Source of the DNA: Seriola aureovittata
Lineage: Eukaryota > Chordata > Actinopteri > Carangiformes > Carangidae
DNA: 64,000 nucleotides
Direction: 5' to 3'
Assembly (NCBI RefSeq): GCF_021018895.1
Contig: NC_079386.1
Coordinates: 17,029,552-17,093,551, forward strand
Part shown: piece after piece, positions 51,764 through 62,890 of the stretch
How positions within the stretch are numbered: the first letter of the stretch is position 1
Layout of the letters: each line of letters opens with the position of its first letter
Program-made: the position numbers and the translations under genes
The notes under the pieces: model-generated
Seen by the model: the letters and a program-made list of their open reading frames with translations, nothing else
Told to the model about the DNA's origin: nothing
Database searches by the model: none

Positions 51764-52277
51764 GGAGGGTGTTAAAGGGATTGGAGTAGATCTCATTATT
51801 ACAGTGGAAGGGTTTAATCATAGTTTTCTAGATGGTGTTTTCCACTTGGTTAACTCTCTGTCTCTCTCTCATCTCACAAATTAGACGTTGGCTAAAAGAC
51901 ACCGCCGCTCTTCTTTCTCTTTCTCCTCCCTCATTCCTTTTTTTCCTGAGTCTTGTGTTTTTTTCATCACTTCCTGATTTTTCCAGTTTGTCAATCTTTC
52001 TTTTCTTTGTCAACTTGTTTTCTGTCCCGTGAAACTTCCTCTCTTGCTCCTTCTCTCTTTATTTCCTTCCTCTCATTTTCTTTTTATCTACACATTTCCT
52101 TCCTACCAGCTTCCCTCTTCCCTTCCTTCCTTCCTTCCTTCCTTCTATCCTTTCCTCCCCTCTTGTCTCCTTTCTAATGTGCTTGTATTTCTCTCAGCAG
52201 GTGCAACCAACTGGCGTTTCCAGTGAAGGAATTCCCCCGATCTTTCCTTCCGTTCCTCCCTCTATCCATGTCTAATC

Positions 52278-52327
<50 letters not shown>

Positions 52328-52792
52328 TCCAGGACTTTGATGGTGAGTTTGGATGAGCGCAGTAAGAGGAGGTGGAATATCTGAGCCGTGTTAACTGGCA
52401 GATCTTTACAAAGAGAGAGAGAGAAAAAACAAAACATTCCTACTTTCTTTCAGGAAAAATATCAGCTTTAAATTCGTCTGTTTGTCTGTTTTACATTCAT
52501 CATCTGTCACGTCTGCGTTCATCCTCCCACCTCTGTGCACAGCTTCAGGTTTTAAAACCGTGCACTGTGGCGTTCTTCGTGTCAATAAATCATTAACAAG
52601 TTAATTTAGTGACATTGAGTTAATTAGAGTAAACAAAGAAGACTGTTCCTGAGTAGCAGGAACCTTTAATGGCAAGTGCATCACATTATATTTGGTCTTA
52701 AAATGGCTTAATTTGCTTTAATCAATCAGGAGCGAGTATCATATGTCCGGCAGACTGTTGAAACTGAAGCTGTTTGCTTGTAGCAGGTAACT
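51761..52792. repeat. Pyrimidine-rich low-complexity DNA with (CA)n
   Basis: T/C-rich from about 51850 to 52190, including (CTTC)n at 52118-52145. CA repeat at 52281-52325. The remainder to 52792 is AT-rich with no gene seen. Confidence 0.75.
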
Positions 52793-53226
52793 TAAAGGTG
52801 TTATCTGTATGTTTTGCTATCGCTACCTAGCTGACGTTAGCATGTACAGTATGTTTAGTGACCAGTTTTGCCAAGAGCTTATCATTGTTGTGTTTACGAT
52901 ACAAGATGTTTTAATACGTCCTCTGACCAGCGCTACTTCTTCAGGGTGGACCGGACGCTTCAGTGACTCGGTATCGGAAAGTGACGCGATGCTTCAGCCG
53001 GACCAGAGCTAGCTGGTTAGCATGCTAACTTCAGAAGAAGAAAAGAAGCAAAACAAGAGGCAACATTGGCGTTGCTTTCCACCTCTGGAGGCAGCTGTTG
53101 GTGAGTAAAGGAATAAAGTTTGATGCTGAACTCACAGCGTTTCTTCTAGACTGGTAAGTAAACAGCTGCTAATGCTAACGTTAGCTTTGTAGCAATAGCA
53201 AAAACTAACAAATAGCTCCTTTTAAA
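52793..53226. mobile_element. MITE with long terminal inverted repeats (copy 2)
   Basis: Ends TTAAAGG...TTTTGCTATCGCTACC and, in reverse complement, TTAAAAGGAGC...TTTTGCTATTGCTAC, then GCTAACGTTAGCA. The interior has GACTCGGTATCGGAAAGTGA, the reverse complement of the interior of the copy at 18607-18952, so this copy lies in the opposite orientation. It is longer (434 vs 346 bp). Confidence 0.85.
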
Positions 53227-53695
53227 CCCACAAATATATCTTTTAATTAATATCCTCAAATAAAACACTGGGAAAGGAACCTTTAACTAACATTTAACAA
53301 ACATCCAGCTGACGCTTTAGAGCAAAATGAACCTTAGTTCCAACATTATTTCCATGTTTGCAAGTTAGAAATCCTGAATCTTACTGTTTCACCACAACAG
53401 TATAAAGAAGAAGTGGATTTACTGCACTATTTAATATTTCAGAGAAAAGCAGCAGGTTAATCTGCTCGAACGTAATCAAATTCAAGAGCCTTAATAAAAC
53501 ATTCTGGCTAATTTATTTACGAAAACACTGGGAAACTCACAGTAATATGACAACCAATCAGTGACTCCGCTGGAAATTTGATTAAAGTCAACATCAGGAA
53601 TAATTTTCAAATAAGAATTGAGACGAACTTTTAGGCATTTAGCTTCGTTCAGCATCGTGTCACTTTCAGCTGCGTGTGTGATTATTAAAGATGCT

Positions 53696-53746
<51 letters not shown>

Positions 53747-54192
53747 TTGCCTTTTACCAGGCATCTTAATGACACCGCTGCTGAATCAGCAAAACAGTGT
53801 ACCGAGTGAAGAGGATGAAAGATGGAGAGAGAGGGAGGAGGGGGGTAAGTAGGAGGAGGGGGGGGGGGGTAGAAAGAAAAGATAAACAAGATATAAAAGA
53901 TGAGAGAAGAAAAGAAGGAAAATCGCAGAAAATAGAAAGAAAGGAGGAGAAAAAAGAAGAGAGAAAAATAAAAGTGTGAAAAGAGAGGATGATGATAAAG
54001 GAGGAAGAAGAGTAGAAAGATTTAGGTTGAAGAATTTTCTTGTTTTTCAGTAATTTTGTGCGTTTTTTTTTTTTTGCACATTTCATGCTTTTTTTTTGGT
54101 GTAGGTTTTTGTCCTGTATGCACAGTTGCACACACTCCCGCAGTGTATGTATGTGTGTGTGTGCATCACTGTTAGTGCCAGGCCTATGCCAG

Positions 54193-54232
<40 letters not shown>

Positions 54233-54240
54233 CAATAGAG
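53227..54240. other. Intergenic with GT tracts and purine-rich DNA
   Basis: GT at 53698-53745, GA/GGA-rich with an 11-base G run (53820-53990), T-runs near 54063 and 54090, and GT at 54195-54228. No gene seen. Confidence 0.7.
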
Positions 54241-54352
54241 TTGATTAGGCGTTGCGTGGCAGTGACAGCGCTGAGGGGAGATGATTAATGATTCTCTGTT
54301 TAATGTGATTAGTCCATTAATACCTCCTGTGATGGCTTAGACCGGCTAACAC
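54238..54352. promoter_or_regulatory. Candidate conserved non-coding element
   Basis: Complex, non-repetitive sequence between two microsatellites with clustered homeodomain-like cores (GATTAATGATT, TAATGTGATTAG, CCATTAATACC) and TGACAGCG. No coding frame. Inference from texture and motif clustering only. Confidence 0.3.
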
Positions 54353-54374
54353 TGGGGAAAGGTCAGCGCACGCG

Positions 54375-54400
54375 CGCACACACACACACACACATGCATG

Positions 54401-54441
<41 letters not shown>
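54375..54441. repeat. (CA)n microsatellite with CATGCATGCG interruption
   Basis: Two CA runs separated by CATGCATGCGTA, flanked by a CGCGCG start. Confidence 0.93.
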
Positions 54442-54443
<2 letters not shown>

Positions 54444-55135
54444 TAATGGATCATGAAGGAGGTCAAAGACAGGAGTGCTGCTGTAGTTTCCTGTTTGAGA
54501 GTCAATAGTATTTTCAGTTTGTTGTGATTCTTCCATCAATGCTGCGACACACACACGTCACACTGACTGACGAGTGTTTGGTCATGTGCTACAAACACTG
54601 TCAATTCTTAAAAACTGACACTGCAATAAAAAAAAAAACAACTACATTTTAGTGTTTAACTTGGTTACAACGAGCTGAAGCCGGCGGTGAATCGCCTGCA
54701 GTACCGCTACCGGCCACTAGATGCTGCTTCCAAAAACATTTAGCTTCATTTAAAGGGATAAATCTGTATTTTATTTTGACTCAGTCCCACATACACATAC
54801 ATTAATTAATCCGCCGCTGAAAATAGTCCCAAATAAATGCACTAATTCCCCTGTTTGATAAAAACTAAAGTGTTCAGCTGTTTCAGGAAATTACTGATCT
54901 TCCTTAAAACAATGAAACTATATATCTGTGAGCTGTTTGGAAAGATTTACGTCTTCAGTACGAACCAATGAGCTTGGATCACTAACACGTCCGTTCACTG
55001 TTTTTTGTTTTAAGGAATGAGGCTGTTGCTAGGTTACGCGGAGAAAAACATTTGTCGACTGTAACTCTTCGTACACTTTTTCTGTACAGTTTTCGTACAG
55101 ATTGCACAAACAAGATTTAAAATGTGACTGAATTA
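54442..55135. other. Intergenic, no gene seen
   Basis: AT-rich with no recognised feature. Confidence 0.45.
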
Positions 55136-55345
55136 GCTTTAGAAGCTAGTAGACAGCTATTATATACTTTAGACAGAGCTGGCTAGCTGTTCCCCCCCGT
55201 TTCCAGTGTTTGTGCTAAGCTAAGCTAGCAAGCTGCTGGCTATCGCTTTGTATTTAACGGACAGATACAAGAGTGGTATCAATCTTCTCATCTAACTCTT
55301 GGCCAGAAAGTGAATCTACTGTCTTTAGAAAAATGTTGAACTTCA
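55136..55345. mobile_element. Dispersed element of the TGCTAAGCTAAGCTA family
   Basis: Contains GTGCTAAGCTAAGCTAGCAA, ATTTAACGGACAGATACAAG and GAGTGGTATCAATCTTCTCA, in the same order as 50883-51096. The terminal repeats are eroded (AAAATGTTGAACTTC at the right). Confidence 0.75.
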
Positions 55346-55623
55346 GTAAGAGTTTGGAAAACACCCTCAGGCCGGTTCTGATGTTTAATTTGGAGGATTT
55401 GTCGCTTCCTCGCTGCGCGTTTCATTAACTTACAAACCCCGACTTTAACGTGATTGACTGTTATTCATTTAGCCCTCTCCTCCGTTTCCTTTGTTCTTGT
55501 TCAGACCAGTCGTGGCGTTTGGGCTCCATTAAAAGAGTTCACATTCTTCTGTTAACGCCCAGGTGAAATTCCAGCTTTCAGTCAACCCCGGCGTACGAGT
55601 GTGTGTGTGTGTGTGTGTGTGTG

Positions 55624-55673
<50 letters not shown>

Positions 55674-56032
55674 CCCCTCTAAAATCAAATGTTTCTCCCT
55701 CTCTCTGGCAGGTTTCAGGAGGAAACACAGCTGCTTGTGCCAGTTTACCTCCATGGCGATCAATCTGTTTACCGCCGCAGACGCTCAGCCAGGACAGCGG
55801 AGGGAGAAAATCACTGTGGTGCTTCAAACACATTTGATTTGTAGATTCCACTTGCGTCAGTGCATTTTTATTTTATTTTATGAGTTTCTTTGCGCTTGTG
55901 TCTTTGTGTAAAAACGTGTGTGTTAGTTCGCGTGTCTCTTCTACATCATTTGCGGCTGTTAAACTAATCAGCTGTGAAACTGATCAATAGCTAACATTGT
56001 ATTGGTGTTCATGTTTTAATGCAATCCATTTA

Positions 56033-56035
<3 letters not shown>
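55346..56035. repeat. Intergenic with compound (GT)n(GA)n
   Basis: GT at 55600-55624 passing into GA at 55627-55669, otherwise unremarkable. No gene seen. Confidence 0.8.
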
Positions 56036-56063
<28 letters not shown>

Positions 56064-56382
56064 GAGTGAGTGTTAATCTAACCAGTATAGTTAATATGTT
56101 GTTCTCATACTCTATTAGCCACTGTTGACAGCTGATGATTGATCTTCTCATCAGTTCTCCCTCCAACACCCTGCGGAGACTCTGTGTGTGTGTGTGTGTG
56201 TGTGTTGTGTGTGTGTGTGTGTGTGGTGTGTGTGTGAGATATAGTGAGACATTTGCAAGAGTTGGTGTGTGTTTAAACCTGAGTTTCTGTCTGTTTTTGC
56301 CTGAAATTATGTGTAACAGCTCCTGTTTTACTGCTGCTATAGATACAACAATGCAGCTGGTTGTGTGTGTGTGTGTGTGTGT

Positions 56383-56422
<40 letters not shown>
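56036..56422. repeat. Three (GT)n tracts
   Basis: GT at 56036-56062, 56183-56236 with TTG/GG interruptions, and 56363-56422 with one GA interruption. Confidence 0.93.
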
Positions 56423-56424
<2 letters not shown>

Positions 56425-58060
56425 ACTACATGTATGTGACTTTATTTCTGATGTCTTCCTATGTTTCCTTTGTACTACGGCTCTCTGACGTGTAATTCGT
56501 TCGAAAGACTTCAAAATGAATCGTGTGTTTTTGAGTTTGAACGTCCCACGTTAGACGGTCCCTGCGATAAGAAATACCTGTTCATAATTTAATCTTCCAG
56601 CGTATTCAGACACAAACAACCCTCAGTATTGACACAGCAGGACAGTGTGCAGTGTAATATCCACAGCGGCTGAAGCAGCACATCAGCAGTGCGGAGCGAG
56701 GGTCGCCTGCCAACGCTGTACAACTGTTCAACACGGTGTTAAGGCCTGAGATTGAGCGTCATGGGTTCATGAGTGAAACGTGAACAGTTGGTGCTGAACA
56801 GACTGAAACAGGAGTGAATCTATTCCATCAGAAAAACTCCTGCGTGCAGACGCCATTAATAAAATATAACATTATATTAGTGCCTCAATCCGGAGAGAGT
56901 GATGGAACTTTTTCTTTTAATTATAGATATTTAGCAACACAGATTTTTATTTTATTTATTTGAGGAAACAAATCAGTTACTTGCTCTGACTCAAGTATTC
57001 AAGAGCCTGAAGTTTGCCTCCTGAGTGAAACCTAATCGGCCTTTTTTCCACTGCAGGATCTTTACAAAATGTAATGTGTAGCTACTGTCACAGGTTCCTG
57101 GATCTAGGTTTTGGCACCGCTCAGGAGGTGAGACTAATTGCAAGTTCCAGGTGCTTTCAGGGTTGCTGGCAGTGCCGTGAATCGTGATTAGTCAAGCAGA
57201 TGTATTGTCACATTACAATTAGGACAGCGTCTGCTGTCTTGCAGAAGTGGGTATATGTCAGAGTCATACAGTCCGGGGGGGGGGGGGCACTGGCTTAAGT
57301 TTCAGTGCATCATCTTGAGCCACTGACGATCATTTAATCCTGAAATAAAGTCCTAAAACGTCTTACACTCCTCACTTAAAGGGCCAGTGCGTCGGATTGA
57401 GTGCCATCTAGTGGTGAGGTTACAGATTGCAACGATCTGGAAACTCCTCCCTCTATTAATCCTTTAAACTCTTTAACTCTCCGACCAAACTGTAGCTGTG
57501 TAAACATCTAAAACGTCTGGGTTTGAGAGAAACAGTGGAAATGTGAAGGTTTGCATTGCACTTATGTTTATTTCCTTCATTCCTGCTGCTGCTCTGACCA
57601 GCGCTCGTACTGTTGTATCTCCATGGGACATTCCCGGCTTTAATAAAGGGAAAGGAACAGTCCTCTGAATCTGTTTTAAAACAGAATCTAAAACTTCCTC
57701 TCGGACGAGATGAGATGCTATTTTCTCCTGCAGACTTACTTTGTGATCCCAGCTGATAAGACGGGCATATTTCAGCCTTAAAATCTCACCTGCTGCAGGT
57801 TTAACCTTCCAGCCCGGTGTGTTTTATTGAGCTTACCTTCAGTGAGGCCTTGCGGGGTCTTGGGGAAAAGCCTTGGCAGCCTCACACAGCCAATAACTCA
57901 CCACAGCGCTTCAACAATGCTGTTAGGACTCAATTATTCTCCACCTTTTGTTGCGTCCCAACCGGTACTCTAAGAAACCTCTGCGCCTCAGAGTCGTTGC
58001 CACGTCAACCCGTCCAAGTTTCGCAGCCATAAAAACACCACTTCCTCTCGCATCTTTCGG
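56423..58060. other. Intergenic, no gene seen
   Basis: Unique-looking sequence with one 10-base G run (57277-57287). No exon or element recognised. Confidence 0.45.
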
Positions 58061-58068
58061 CTTAAAAA

Positions 58069-58070
<2 letters not shown>

Positions 58071-58101
<31 letters not shown>

Positions 58102-58527
58102 AAAGCAGATCAATCAACCAAAGCCCGACTTGGAAATTAAAGCGGAAACGCCTCGCGCGGCGCCTTTCAAGTTGGCACTTGGCAAAGTTTTTCGGCTAAC
58201 GAAGCCGTTATCTATATGAGAAAAAGTTAAGCTATACGTTGAAATGCATATCTGAGGCGATCGCAATTTCAAAGAGTCACTGGCGCTTATCCAATCACAC
58301 AGCAGTCAGTCCCCCCCCCCTTTCTTTTTTCATTTTATCTATACCTCTCACACATCCCCTCAATCCCACTCCCCTCTTCTTCTTCTTCTTCTCTGTTTCT
58401 GCTCCTTTTCTCTGAATTACATCCATGTTTCGCTATCACTCCCCTTCAAATCTCTCCCCCTCTCTCTTTATCTCTGTTAAAGAGTGTTGATCCCTTTCTC
58501 GCTCTAGAAACCCCGGCGTCAAGCTCT

Positions 58528-58585
<58 letters not shown>
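58071..58585. repeat. (CT)n, pyrimidine-rich DNA and (CA)n with an embedded complex patch
   Basis: CT at 58073-58099. A non-repetitive patch follows at 58105-58300 (CGAAGCCGTTATC, GAAATGCATATC). Then comes pyrimidine-rich DNA with a 10-base C run, and CA at 58531-58583. Confidence 0.8.
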
Positions 58586-58587
<2 letters not shown>

Positions 58588-58835
58588 ATTTTAATTAATA
58601 CATAGATTTAAATTGTGATGCCGGTGTGGTGAAGTGATATACACCCCCGCTAGTTAAAAGTCTTTTTTATTGCTTAATCAATGTTGAAATTAATATGATT
58701 TAACTCCCGACCCCTCGTTACACATATACACCCACCCCACGTGCACACACGCATACGTGCACGAACGCACGCACACACACACGTCTGCTGGGTTATTAAT
58801 TATAACGCTAATTAACCTACAACTAATGATTTGGC
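58584..58835. promoter_or_regulatory. Candidate conserved non-coding element, homeodomain-site rich
   Basis: AT-rich but complex sequence with many TAAT cores (TTTTAATTAATAC, GCTAGTTAAAAG, GGTTATTAATTATAACGCTA, ATTAACC). It is interrupted by an ACGCAC/GTGCAC-rich stretch (58736-58783). No open frame. Motif density suggests a developmental enhancer, but this is inference. Confidence 0.3.
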
Positions 58836-58839
<4 letters not shown>

Positions 58840-58893
<54 letters not shown>

Positions 58894-59356
58894 CAGAGAA
58901 ATTATGTGAGAGCTTGCATTTAAGTGTGTGTGTGTGTGTGTGTATGTTCGTGTAAATATATGTTAATTTGATTCCCAGATATGATGGATTATAGGAGCTT
59001 ACGATAACGACAGTGAAACTTCTCCTCAAAGCTCCGGGTTCGTTTCCGTAATTCCGTTTGGCACTCGGATCAATAAAGTTTTCTGAGTCAAATCTAAAAC
59101 TGAGCCCTCGTCCAAATGCTTTCATTCTTCCTCTGCCACCCCCCCACCCCCCCTCGTTGATTTTTTTTTTCTTTTTTTGAGGAAATGAAAACTGCAGCTC
59201 CACCTGGGGATCCCCCCCCCCCCGACCCCCCCCCCCCCCACAACAATCGGCTTTGGTTTTGATTTATTCGATTGAAGGTGTTTTTCACTCAGATTTTTAT
59301 TTTTGTTTAATGTCCACTTCTTAACCACTTCAGGGTTGACCAGCGCGCTCTCTCTC

Positions 59357-59395
<39 letters not shown>
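58840..59395. repeat. GT tracts and C/G homopolymers
   Basis: GT at 58840-58884 and 58924-58943; C runs at 59139-59152, 59212-59222 and 59228-59239; GT at 59361-59394 followed by a G run. Confidence 0.9.
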
Positions 59396-59396
<1 letters not shown>

Positions 59397-59479
59397 TGGG
59401 GGGGGCACTTCAATAGTACTTTCTTAAAACATTTAAAACTTCAAATACTCAGTTTTAGACATTTCGGAGGTTGTGAAGT

Positions 59480-59530
59480 GTTGCCCAGCTGGGATTTGAA
59501 CCAGCGACACTCAAAGCGTTTATTTTTTAC
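59480..59530 (-). other. Possible tRNA-derived (SINE) fragment with B-box
   Basis: On the minus strand GGTTCAAATCCCAGCTGGG contains a perfect RNA polymerase III B-box (GGTTCAAATCC). No matching A-box or cloverleaf was found upstream, so a functional tRNA gene is unlikely. Confidence 0.35.
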
Positions 59531-60180
59531 CTGAAGCACAGATCAGTGAAGTCACAGGTCGACTCTGTTACAGAGACGCTGAAGCTGCAGAAGCTTGTTA
59601 AGATGGAGACGTCCGGGGACTGAAATCCTTCATTGGGTTAAAATATAACGTTTAAAAAAACAAATAAAATCTGAAATAAAAATGGAGTTTAACGATGGAG
59701 GAAAAGTCATAAAGACTTTTTGTAGCTTGTGTAAATATTACATGTCGTCCAGCCTGAAAACTTCACTTCTTCACTTCTGAACTTGACTGACGGAATAACA
59801 TCAATACGTTCGAAGGAATTCATTTCATTGCAGTTTCACTCTGTTCGAGTGGAAGCTAAACCCTCGTTGTGATCTCTGACTTTTGTGACGGCGCCGTTTG
59901 CATTCGAACCGCAGAGTGACGAAGCTAAATATAAATAATATTGATTTGTTCTTCCGTCTCTGCCGTCCATCATGTCTTCTTTGTCCTTTATTTGTCCTTC
60001 GTTCTTTAATCTTTTTTTTATTCCAGTTCCACCTTTTCTTTCTTTCTTTCCTTCCTACCTTCCTTCCTTCCTGCCATCCTCCCTTCCCTCGTCTCCTTTC
60101 ACAGCCTCCTCTGTCCTTTGCCTTAAGACGAGGACTATTGATTTTACACACCTTGTTAAAATTGCGTCAAATACACACTC
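59531..60180. other. Intergenic, pyrimidine-rich in part
   Basis: T/C-rich low complexity at 59960-60120, including (CTTC)n. No gene seen. Confidence 0.5.
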
Positions 60181-60202
60181 ACCATCTCTCTCTTTCTGTT
60201 TG

Positions 60203-60253
<51 letters not shown>
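60181..60253. repeat. (CT)n(CA)n compound microsatellite
   Basis: CT-rich run at about 60187-60217 and CA at 60217-60253. Confidence 0.9.
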
Positions 60254-60254
<1 letters not shown>

Positions 60255-60259
60255 CGGTG

Positions 60260-60345
60260 CAGTGTGACAGCCAGGCTGACAATAGGTGGCTGTCACAGTG
60301 ATTGATGGCACTGATTATATGTTAATAATGAAATAAACATTAAAA
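60260..60345. promoter_or_regulatory. Candidate enhancer with palindromic TGACAG (TALE) sites
   Basis: GTGACAGCCA (60264-60273) and TGGCTGTCAC (60287-60296) are exact reverse complements with a 13-nt spacer. Each carries a TGACAG core, the known MEIS/PKNOX site, and TGATTGATGG, a PBX-type site, follows at 60299. The flanking TATGTTAATAATG is AT-rich. The motif identities are established; the function here is inferred. Confidence 0.35.
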
Positions 60346-60381
60346 AACACATTCAATAAAGCTCTTCATTAATGAACCAAC

Positions 60382-60384
60382 CGC

Positions 60385-60438
<54 letters not shown>
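60382..60438. repeat. (CTAT)n tetranucleotide microsatellite
   Basis: About 14 uninterrupted CTAT units. Confidence 0.96.
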
Positions 60439-61360
60439 CAGAAGGAAAGAAAGAGAAAGAAAGGAGAGAAAAGAAAATACAAATATGGAAAGAGAAAGAG
60501 AGACATAGAAAGCCAGACGGATGTTATGACATCCATTTTAAATAGAAATTTAATTCCAAATGATCCGTATTCATCCACAGAAATCAGACTGATAAACACT
60601 GATGAGATCTGTGATGTATATGAGACACTTCAGAGCATCAGTTTAAAAATAAAAGATACTTCATTAAAGCTCCAAGCTTTGGAGTCATTGACGACCTGAG
60701 GTCTTCCGGTCTTCAGCAGGTGCTTTGTATCTCACCTGGTGATGACCTTCCTCCGCCTGCTGCGCGTTGTGGAGTCTGGTCTTCAGCCGGCGGACCGGAG
60801 CACAGCCAGACCGGGACTGTCTCGACAGTTGGGTTTGTTTTGGTTTTGGATCGTCGTCCTGACAAATGACGAAAAGGTCGTCCATTGAGTTTTGATGCGT
60901 TTTTGGTTGAATCCTCGGGTCTACCAGCTCATTTCCCAGCATGCACCTGCTTTTTTAGGAATTAACCAACTTGATTTTGGCAAAACCAACAACCTTTGAT
61001 CTAAAGTTGAAACGACAAATCTGCCCAGGAAACGTTCACTGGCTGAGTGTCTAATTACTTCTGAACCTTTGCTAATTGGGCCATATGTATTTAAAGGTCC
61101 ACATCTCCCAAACCTTCACATTCAAGCTGAGAACCTGATACTTTACATCATTTTATTTCAAACTGAATGTGCTGCAGCTTAAAGTCGCCTAAATATATTA
61201 TAAATATTTATTTGTTAGAGGCGTTATAGTATTTGTTATGGATATAAGGTAAAGTCCTTGCAGGTGTTTGAACACACACACATACACGACCCAGCGGGGA
61301 GCTGACTTTCATATCAGCAGTTTGAAAAAAGAGAAAAAAGTTGAAAAAGTTTTGAGAGAA
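60439..61360. other. Intergenic, no gene seen
   Basis: A GAAA-rich tract follows the microsatellite (60440-60500). A short minus-strand frame at 60685-60942 lacks splice support or motifs. Confidence 0.45.
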
Positions 61361-61837
61361 GAGAGAGAGAGAGAGAGAGAGGAGGGAAAAGCGAGAGAAG
61401 AGAGAAAGAAAGAGTATTTTGGTAAAAACAGAAAGCAGGACACAACGGTAACCGACGGCAACCATCATCAATCAGAGTTTGAAGACATCGCTGCTGGCAA
61501 AGACGACAGGAACAGAGAGAGAGAGAGGGGGTCGCGTCAGGATGGAGGGATGTAAATGCTAAAAGAGAACGAGTTAAATATAAAGAGAGGGAGCGAGAGA
61601 GGGGAGACGGGTGATGTTTTTAACCTGTTTTAGTGACGATGGAACAGAGGGAGCGGAGAACGAGCGGCGATGAGCGAGAGACGTTAGTAGAAAATGAGAG
61701 AAACGGGGAGAGAGAGCTGTGTTTTTGGCCTCTTTTGCTGTTTTAAAAGAGGAATTAGGACAATGACTAGTCACCTTGAGACCTGCTCTCTCTCTCTTAA
61801 TCTCTCTTTTCATGTCTCTCTCTCTGCCTCCCTCTTC

Positions 61838-61891
<54 letters not shown>

Positions 61892-61897
61892 GTTTCA
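61361..61897. repeat. Purine-rich then pyrimidine-rich low-complexity DNA
   Basis: GA tracts (61361-61400 and 61517-61531), then (CT)n at 61783-61897. The two have opposite strand bias and could pair as an inverted repeat. Confidence 0.85.
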
Positions 61898-61990
61898 GCT
61901 CTTGGTTGCCGAGCAGATCAAAAAGTGGCACGGCAAAAATAATTTGTGCAAACTCGTGAAATTGATGGAGGCTCGAGTTACGTGGTAACA
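61898..61990 (+). other. Complex patch after a (CT)n tract, possible exon or conserved element
   Basis: After CTGTTTCAG the sequence stays open for about 29 codons (LLVAEQIKKWHGKNN onward) to a TAA. It has the look of an acceptor plus short terminal exon, but no family is recognised and no partner exon was found. A conserved non-coding element is equally possible. Confidence 0.25.
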
Positions 61991-62890
61991 GACGCTAAAT
62001 GACCCCAAAGAGAGGTAAAATAACTACCCCCCGACCTCCTGGGCTCCAACCCTGGGGCATAATGTCGGCTTAGCTGCTGTAACTGACGAACCAACCGACG
62101 ACGACCCAACACCACAACGCTAACCCGCCGGACTAGCCCGCTAAGCTAGCAGGCTTGCTAATTTAGCTCAAAAGTTTAGAGGAGTACTTGTACATTTTGG
62201 GAAATTCGGAGACTGATATCATCACATCCGATGTCTGAAGTGCAGTTCAACAGTACCACGAACTGCAGCCGCTGAAATGACCACAAAGTCCTAAATGTGA
62301 CTGTTCGTTAGCGATGGCGGCTCCTCAAGAGGTTAGCATATTAGCTGCTATAGCATCAGTTATATCAGAACAGAGAAGTATTTCTTCTTTGCTCTTCTCC
62401 CAGCTGACCGCCATGAAGGTGGGATTTATTGCAGGACTGTTGTATCGTACTGCGTTGGTTTTCAGGTAGGTGTACCTGATGAACTGGCAGCTAGGTGTTG
62501 TTGTAGCATCCCCTGTCATGTGACCGGCTGCAGATCGTGCTGCATCTCTCTCGTGGGGCAGTTTTAACTCCGGCAAAGCAGGTTATTTGAAATTAAATGG
62601 TGCGACGCAGACTGAAATGATGGGCTTCCTCTCTGGCTCTTAGTTCCCTCAAAGGTCGCCACAGTTAAGACGGTTTAAAATCACTCAACAGCACTAATTT
62701 GCGCGTCAAGGTTCAACAAAGTTGGATTCTCCACAAAACTCAAGTGCAGATTTGATCTTATTGATCTGAGCCTGAGATTTTACCATCACAAATATTGCTG
62801 TGGTTCTTTTCTTGGTGTTTTCTCCCTCTGTCTCTCATCCCTCCATCTTCCCCCCGTCTCCTCTGTCCTTGTCTTTATCCCTCATTCATT
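61991..62890. other. Intergenic with dispersed-repeat fragments
   Basis: GCCCGCTAAGCTAGC and CATTTTGGGAAATTCGGAGA (about 62132-62207) recall the TGCTAAGC family. GGTGTACCTGATGAACTGGC at about 62468-62490 recalls the repeat end also seen at 26563. No gene recognised. Confidence 0.5.

Noticed and set aside
59480..59550. tRNA gene
   Set aside because: Only a B-box is present. A-box, acceptor stem and anticodon loop cannot be arranged.
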